A stretch of DNA of 64,000 nt from Rhizobium lentis (GTDB taxonomy: Bacteria > Pseudomonadota > Alphaproteobacteria > Rhizobiales > Rhizobiaceae), in assembly GCF_014200175.1 (NCBI RefSeq), contig NZ_JACHBD010000006.1:248001-312000 (forward strand). Direction: 5' to 3'. This document shows, piece by piece, positions 63,552 to 64,000 of the stretch (its first letter is position 1; each line of letters opens with the position of its first letter). Both the position numbers and the translations under genes were made by a program. Below the pieces are notes generated by a model. It saw only the letters and a list, made by a program, of their open reading frames with translations, searched no databases and was not told the origin of the DNA.

Positions 63552-64000
63552 TCAGGGCGACGGTCCTTTGAGAAAGACCGTCGCCAGCGGCGGCAGCGTC
63601 AGTGACAGGGAGACGGGCCGGCCGTGGGCGGGGATGGGTTCACTCGAAACTGCGCCGTTGACGAGACCGGAGCCGCCATACTCCCGCGCATCCGTCGTTA
63701 TCCGCTCGATCCATACGCCATCGTGGGGCACGCCGATCCTGTAGCCGTAGCGCGGCACCGGCGTGAAATTCGAGACGACGAGGACCGAGGAAGAACGGTC
63801 AGGGGCATAACGCAGCATACCGAGAACGGAGTTGACGCTGTCGTCGGCAGTTGCCCATTCGAAACCCTCGGGATGAAAATCGCCGAACTGAAGTGCCGCC
63901 TCGTCGCCGTAGAGGCCATTCAGATCCTTCACCAGACGCTGGATGCCCATATGCGCCGGTCGGTCCAGTACGTCCCAATTCACTGAGGCGTCATGGTTCC
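63552..64000 (-). CDS. glgB: 1,4-alpha-glucan branching enzyme, C-terminal part (5' end outside window)
   Basis: 149 residues visible, frame open to the window edge. The segment VNWDVLDRPAHMGIQRLVKD with LNGLYG is the signature after the GlgB catalytic barrel, and FEWATADDSVNSVLGMLRYA, then VVSNFTPVPRYGYRIGVPHD, is the all-beta C-terminal domain of branching enzyme. The catalytic residues lie outside. Forms alpha-1,6 branches in glycogen. Family member of the same metabolic area as treZ-malQ 20 kb away on the same strand. Confidence 0.9.
   Translation of the reverse strand, partial: NHDASVNWDVLDRPAHMGIQRLVKDLNGLYGDEAALQFGDFHPEGFEWATADDSVNSVLGMLRYAPDRSSSVLVVSNFTPVPRYGYRIGVPHDGVWIERITTDAREYGGSGLVNGAVSSEPIPAHGRPVSLSLTLPPLATVFLKGPSP
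63556..63585. terminator. Strong hairpin overlapping the 3' end of glgB
   Basis: GGCGACGGTC (63556-63565) and GACCGTCGCC (63576-63585) pair perfectly; the loop CTTTGAGAAA can add three more pairs with a bulged C. It lies 10 nt past the ThDP-enzyme stop and inside the last codons of the convergent glgB. It probably ends the plus-strand operon; no long T run is present. Confidence 0.6.

Overview
The window looks like a secondary replicon (plasmid or chromid) of a Rhizobium species, most likely the R. leguminosarum/R. etli group. The evidence is a repABC-type repA-repB pair at the left edge, GC-rich codon use, sugar-acid ABC loci, a sitABCD operon preceded by two Mur-type manganese boxes, and several promoters fitting the alphaproteobacterial general-stress sigma factor EcfG (GGAAC-N16/17-CGTT). 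The species assignment is an inference from gene content; no RNA gene, insertion sequence or CRISPR array was seen.

Layout. 0-4 kb: end of repB, repA and its operator dyad, a decayed vapBC toxin-antitoxin relic, and an NmrA-like oxidoreductase. 4-9.4 kb: a MASE1 sensor kinase with five PAS repeats, followed by three response-regulator genes. 9.5-11.4 kb: ArsR regulator, nitroreductase and FMN reductase. 11.4-19.8 kb (minus strand): peptide/oligosaccharide-class ABC importer plus two enolase-superfamily sugar-acid dehydratases. 20.1-29.9 kb (plus strand): GntR regulator, uronate-dehydrogenase-like enzyme, SMP-30 lactonase, DHDPS-family aldolase/dehydratase, a second five-gene ABC importer and a frameshifted ureohydrolase. 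30-35.7 kb: EamA exporter, DUF763 protein, and a phospholipase-D/YbhN/EEP-nuclease trio. 35.7-39.7 kb: a run of small minus-strand genes of unknown function and a fragment of a chemotaxis receptor. 39.7-43.4 kb: treZ-malQ. 43.6-44.2 kb: parD with a broken parE. 44.2-52.3 kb: a 2099-residue poly-HAMP hybrid kinase and a smaller hybrid kinase in one operon. 52.4-53.2 kb: two small unknown genes. 53.4-57.1 kb: sitABCD. 57.2-60.1 kb: FecCD-type ABC importer. 60.1-63.5 kb: Lrp/AsnC regulator, aromatic aminotransferase and ThDP enzyme. Right edge: 3' end of glgB.

How the parts fit. The two ABC loci flank a divergent GntR region and together encode import, oxidation, lactone opening, dehydration and retro-aldol/decarboxylative steps that would suit uronate/aldarate catabolism (inferred). 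EcfG-like promoters stand in front of the PLD gene, in front of both YbhN and the EEP nuclease (one symmetric site reading both ways), in front of a cluster of small hydrophilic genes, and in front of the 149-residue gene at 52.5 kb. This suggests that envelope-lipid functions and small proteins form a stress regulon here. Four decayed genes or modules (vapBC, parE, ureohydrolase, MCP fragment) mark the window as accessory DNA with turnover.
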